Source: Hydractinia symbiolongicarpus
Taxonomy: Eukaryota; Cnidaria; Hydrozoa; Anthoathecata; Hydractiniidae
Length of the DNA stretch: 64,000 nt
Direction: 5' to 3'
Assembly: GCF_029227915.1 (NCBI RefSeq)
Contig: NC_079886.1
Span: forward strand, 5,518,001 to 5,582,000
Shown here: piece by piece, positions 61,522-64,000 of the stretch
How positions within the stretch are numbered: position 1 is the stretch's first letter
Layout of the letters: each line of letters opens with the position of its first letter
Position numbers and translations under genes: made by a program
The notes under the pieces: generated by a model
Databases searched by the model: none
What the model was told of the DNA's origin: nothing
What the model saw: only the letters and a program-made list of their open reading frames with translations

Positions 61522-64000
61522 GTTTTTTAAATGTGTTATATTTTTCCAATAAGATTTGTAGCATAGAAATATCTACGAAAATAGTTCTTACTGATTTCAA
61601 AAATATATCTTCAAAATTTTTCTCTTTCTTGATCAAAAACACATAGCAGATTGTTTTTTTATGTTGGTGTTTTATATTTATTTTATATATTACTCTTTTT
61701 TATTCTTTATATTCAATTTTGAAAATAAAGCCATTATCTCTTTGCATGGTTCTAAATTATCACATTACTTTTTTTCAAAGATGCTCTTCAAATACATTCC
61801 TTATGCTATAGCTAGATCGTTTGAAAGTATTTTGAGAGAACCACTGATCCCATTTTGGCGAAAATTACCGTATTGATTTTACCAACAAAAAAGATGTGAA
61901 TTTCAAACAATACTCGTTGCTAAGTCTTTGTTTTGTAAGTTGAATTTTATCAAAAATGGAATCTAGCACAGTGAAATGTAACAATAGTCTAATAAGAATA
62001 ATATGTATTTTCCATTTTATAGTTTCGTTGCAGTCTTAGCAAAAAAAAGAAATATTCTAGTCTTGCATAATACAATTTTAAAATCTTAAGTTCAACGGTT
62101 ATTTTATTCCTCTTAGACGCGTTTTAACTGACGGGCTAGTACAGTAAACGACAAAATATTTGAAATAGATGTTCCTCAAAAACCAGATTCAACGTGTAAC
62201 GACAAAACGAACAAATGTCTAGTATACCTGGGCATGTCTACTAAAATACCAATGGGTTTTTTTACAAAAGAGAACAACCTCGATGTTGTTTGATGTTGTT
62301 CTTACAGGTAGCTTAGCTACTATAGTTACATTTAGGATTAAACTAGCATTTATTACTTAATACCCAGTAAAATAGGTCAAGTTTGAATATTAAACTTTTT
62401 CGCTATAGCTAGCTAGACTAAGCATGAAAGGACAAGGCTGAGCTTTTTAGCTGGGTTAAAAGTCAAAACTTAAAAAGGAAAATTACATCACATTTTTTAA
62501 GATTATACTACCCATATTTTAGAACACCTGCAGGAAAATGCATTGTTCATCAAGTTACCCCATATGGCTAATATGGAGGATTTCTTCATAAAAAGCATCA
62601 GAAACTTTTTTCATGTGGATTACATTAACAAAAATTAAAAATTTGAAGATAAACTTTTGCGATTTTGTCACTCATTAGTTTTCAAATTTCTCGCTGGAAA
62701 TTTGTAAGGTTTAAAACCCATGTCTCACAGTAACTTTTTCGTTCTTATCCTAATGTTAATACATAAGCTATGCAAAAATTTTTTCAGGAAAATAAAAACA
62801 CATCAAGAGAAAAAGTTTGTTATTAAAATATTATAAATAATTTCAAACCGATTAGTACCTGCAGTCATTTTGGTGTCAGAGGTATGAAAAACTATGCTTA
62901 AACTATACTAAGTAAAAGTCCTATTACTTCAGTAAAAATTGAAATAATGACTTGAAACTTGTATTACATGTTTTTAGACCAGTTTGATGAAATGAAGCCC
63001 AAATTTTTTTTACTAGTATCATAGTTTCTGAGTTCTTAATTTTGGCCACTTTTGGAGACTCCGATAAACTTTTTTTGACAGCATATCAATTTTGACAAGC
63101 CATGTGTACAGAAAACATTCTAAGTGATTCTCAAGATTAAAAATAATTCAAACAGATAAAATGTGTCCCAGGTTTAGGACCAAATACCTTATCCAGCTCA
63201 GAGAAAGTGGGAATGTGCTTCTAAAGCACAGTGCTAAATACATAATCTAAATTTTATGCCGTATAAATACAAAGTGGTTAGAAAGTTATTTTTTTGTCCA
63301 CCTGGATCTGCAACACGTTTACTTTGCACTAATCCCCCAGTCTGCTGCCACTTACAATTAATTTTTGAATATCCACAGGAACTTTTTATGCAAAATGAAA
63401 AATGCTAAACAACTGTATTTGCTTTGCAGAAGTAACAATAGGGCTATCTTTATCATAAGTCCTGTGAATGTTGGTTTATGAAAAAGATATTCTTAATGCT
63501 ATAAGTTTCCTCCATGTGAAACAGTTTTCCCACTTCAAGCGAATATTACTTCTGGCTATACTTTCCCAAATTTTGTTATTTCATAAAAGAAAACTGAAAA
63601 TTTACATAATTTATTTATGAAATATAGGTTTCAGTTTGTTGTGGAAACATGTTTACCAACATGCAATGTCTTGCATACCTAACTAGCTATGTACTCAAGT
63701 CTTGAATGTTCACTGCTATGGGAGGTCCAAATAACTACCTAGCTATTTTTATTTAAAATGACAGAATGCCTTGAAAAATCTTTTGTGCAGCTAGCTACAC
63801 TGAAGTAATATATTTAGCTCTTGTACTTTATCGCTTAATTATTTAATAACAAATGTGCCCTGGAGTGCTGGCATGGTACTGGCTAGGTAGCTTAAAATCA
63901 CAAAATAAATATTATCCAGATGTGACGATCCCTCATCACCAGACATCGGAAAGGCGTTTCTGTTCTTTACTTCTCATTTTGGGGTACCTCAAATTCTTGT
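61522..64000. other. upstream of the GPCR, no gene recognised
   Basis: AT-rich sequence with TAGCTAGC-type words and no ORF with recognisable content. It presumably contains the GPCR promoter. Confidence 0.5.

Overview
The window is nuclear DNA of an AT-rich, intron-bearing animal. Genes have GT-AG introns, many very short exons, and metazoan families: a ciliary dynein subunit, LIV-1 type zinc transporters and a class A GPCR. Introns and spacers are full of short non-autonomous transposons and minisatellites. I infer a cnidarian, perhaps a hydrozoan, from base composition and repeat style; no sequence here proves it.

Layout. 1-9000: mostly repeats (a LINE 3' remnant, tRNA-headed SINEs, a Tc1/mariner-like MITE with an internal satellite) plus one small membrane-protein ORF on the minus strand (1343-1684). 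9007-31831, plus strand: a complete 33-exon gene for WDR60/DYNC2I1, the intermediate chain of cytoplasmic dynein-2. The reconstructed reading frame is 3000 nt (999 codons plus stop) with phase kept at every junction. Its introns hold Helitron-like copies, foldback MITEs and a 1.28-kb, 19-bp minisatellite. 34360-42113 and 49904-57602, minus strand: two complete tandem paralogues of a LIV-1/SLC39A4-12-like zinc transporter (10 exons, 730 aa; 11 exons, 803 aa). Between them are a possible small membrane-protein gene (44088-44651) and repeat debris. 58.3-60.6 kb: a TATA-linked 38-codon ORF, a broken Harbinger-like fragment and an ATAC microsatellite. 60586-61521, minus strand: an intronless 311-aa class A GPCR. 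61522-64000: no gene seen.

How they relate. The WDR60 homologue should act in retrograde intraflagellar transport in cilia. The two ZIP genes descend from one tandem duplication: they share exon order and phase, but most of their coding sequence has diverged. One 169-bp tract over the metal-binding helices is almost identical, which points to gene conversion. The GPCR and the small ORFs show no functional link to the other genes. The strongest leads are this conversion tract, the exon-level internal duplication of the ZIP ectodomain, the unusual GPCR, and several mobile-element families defined inside the window by terminal repeats, target duplications or paralogous empty sites.
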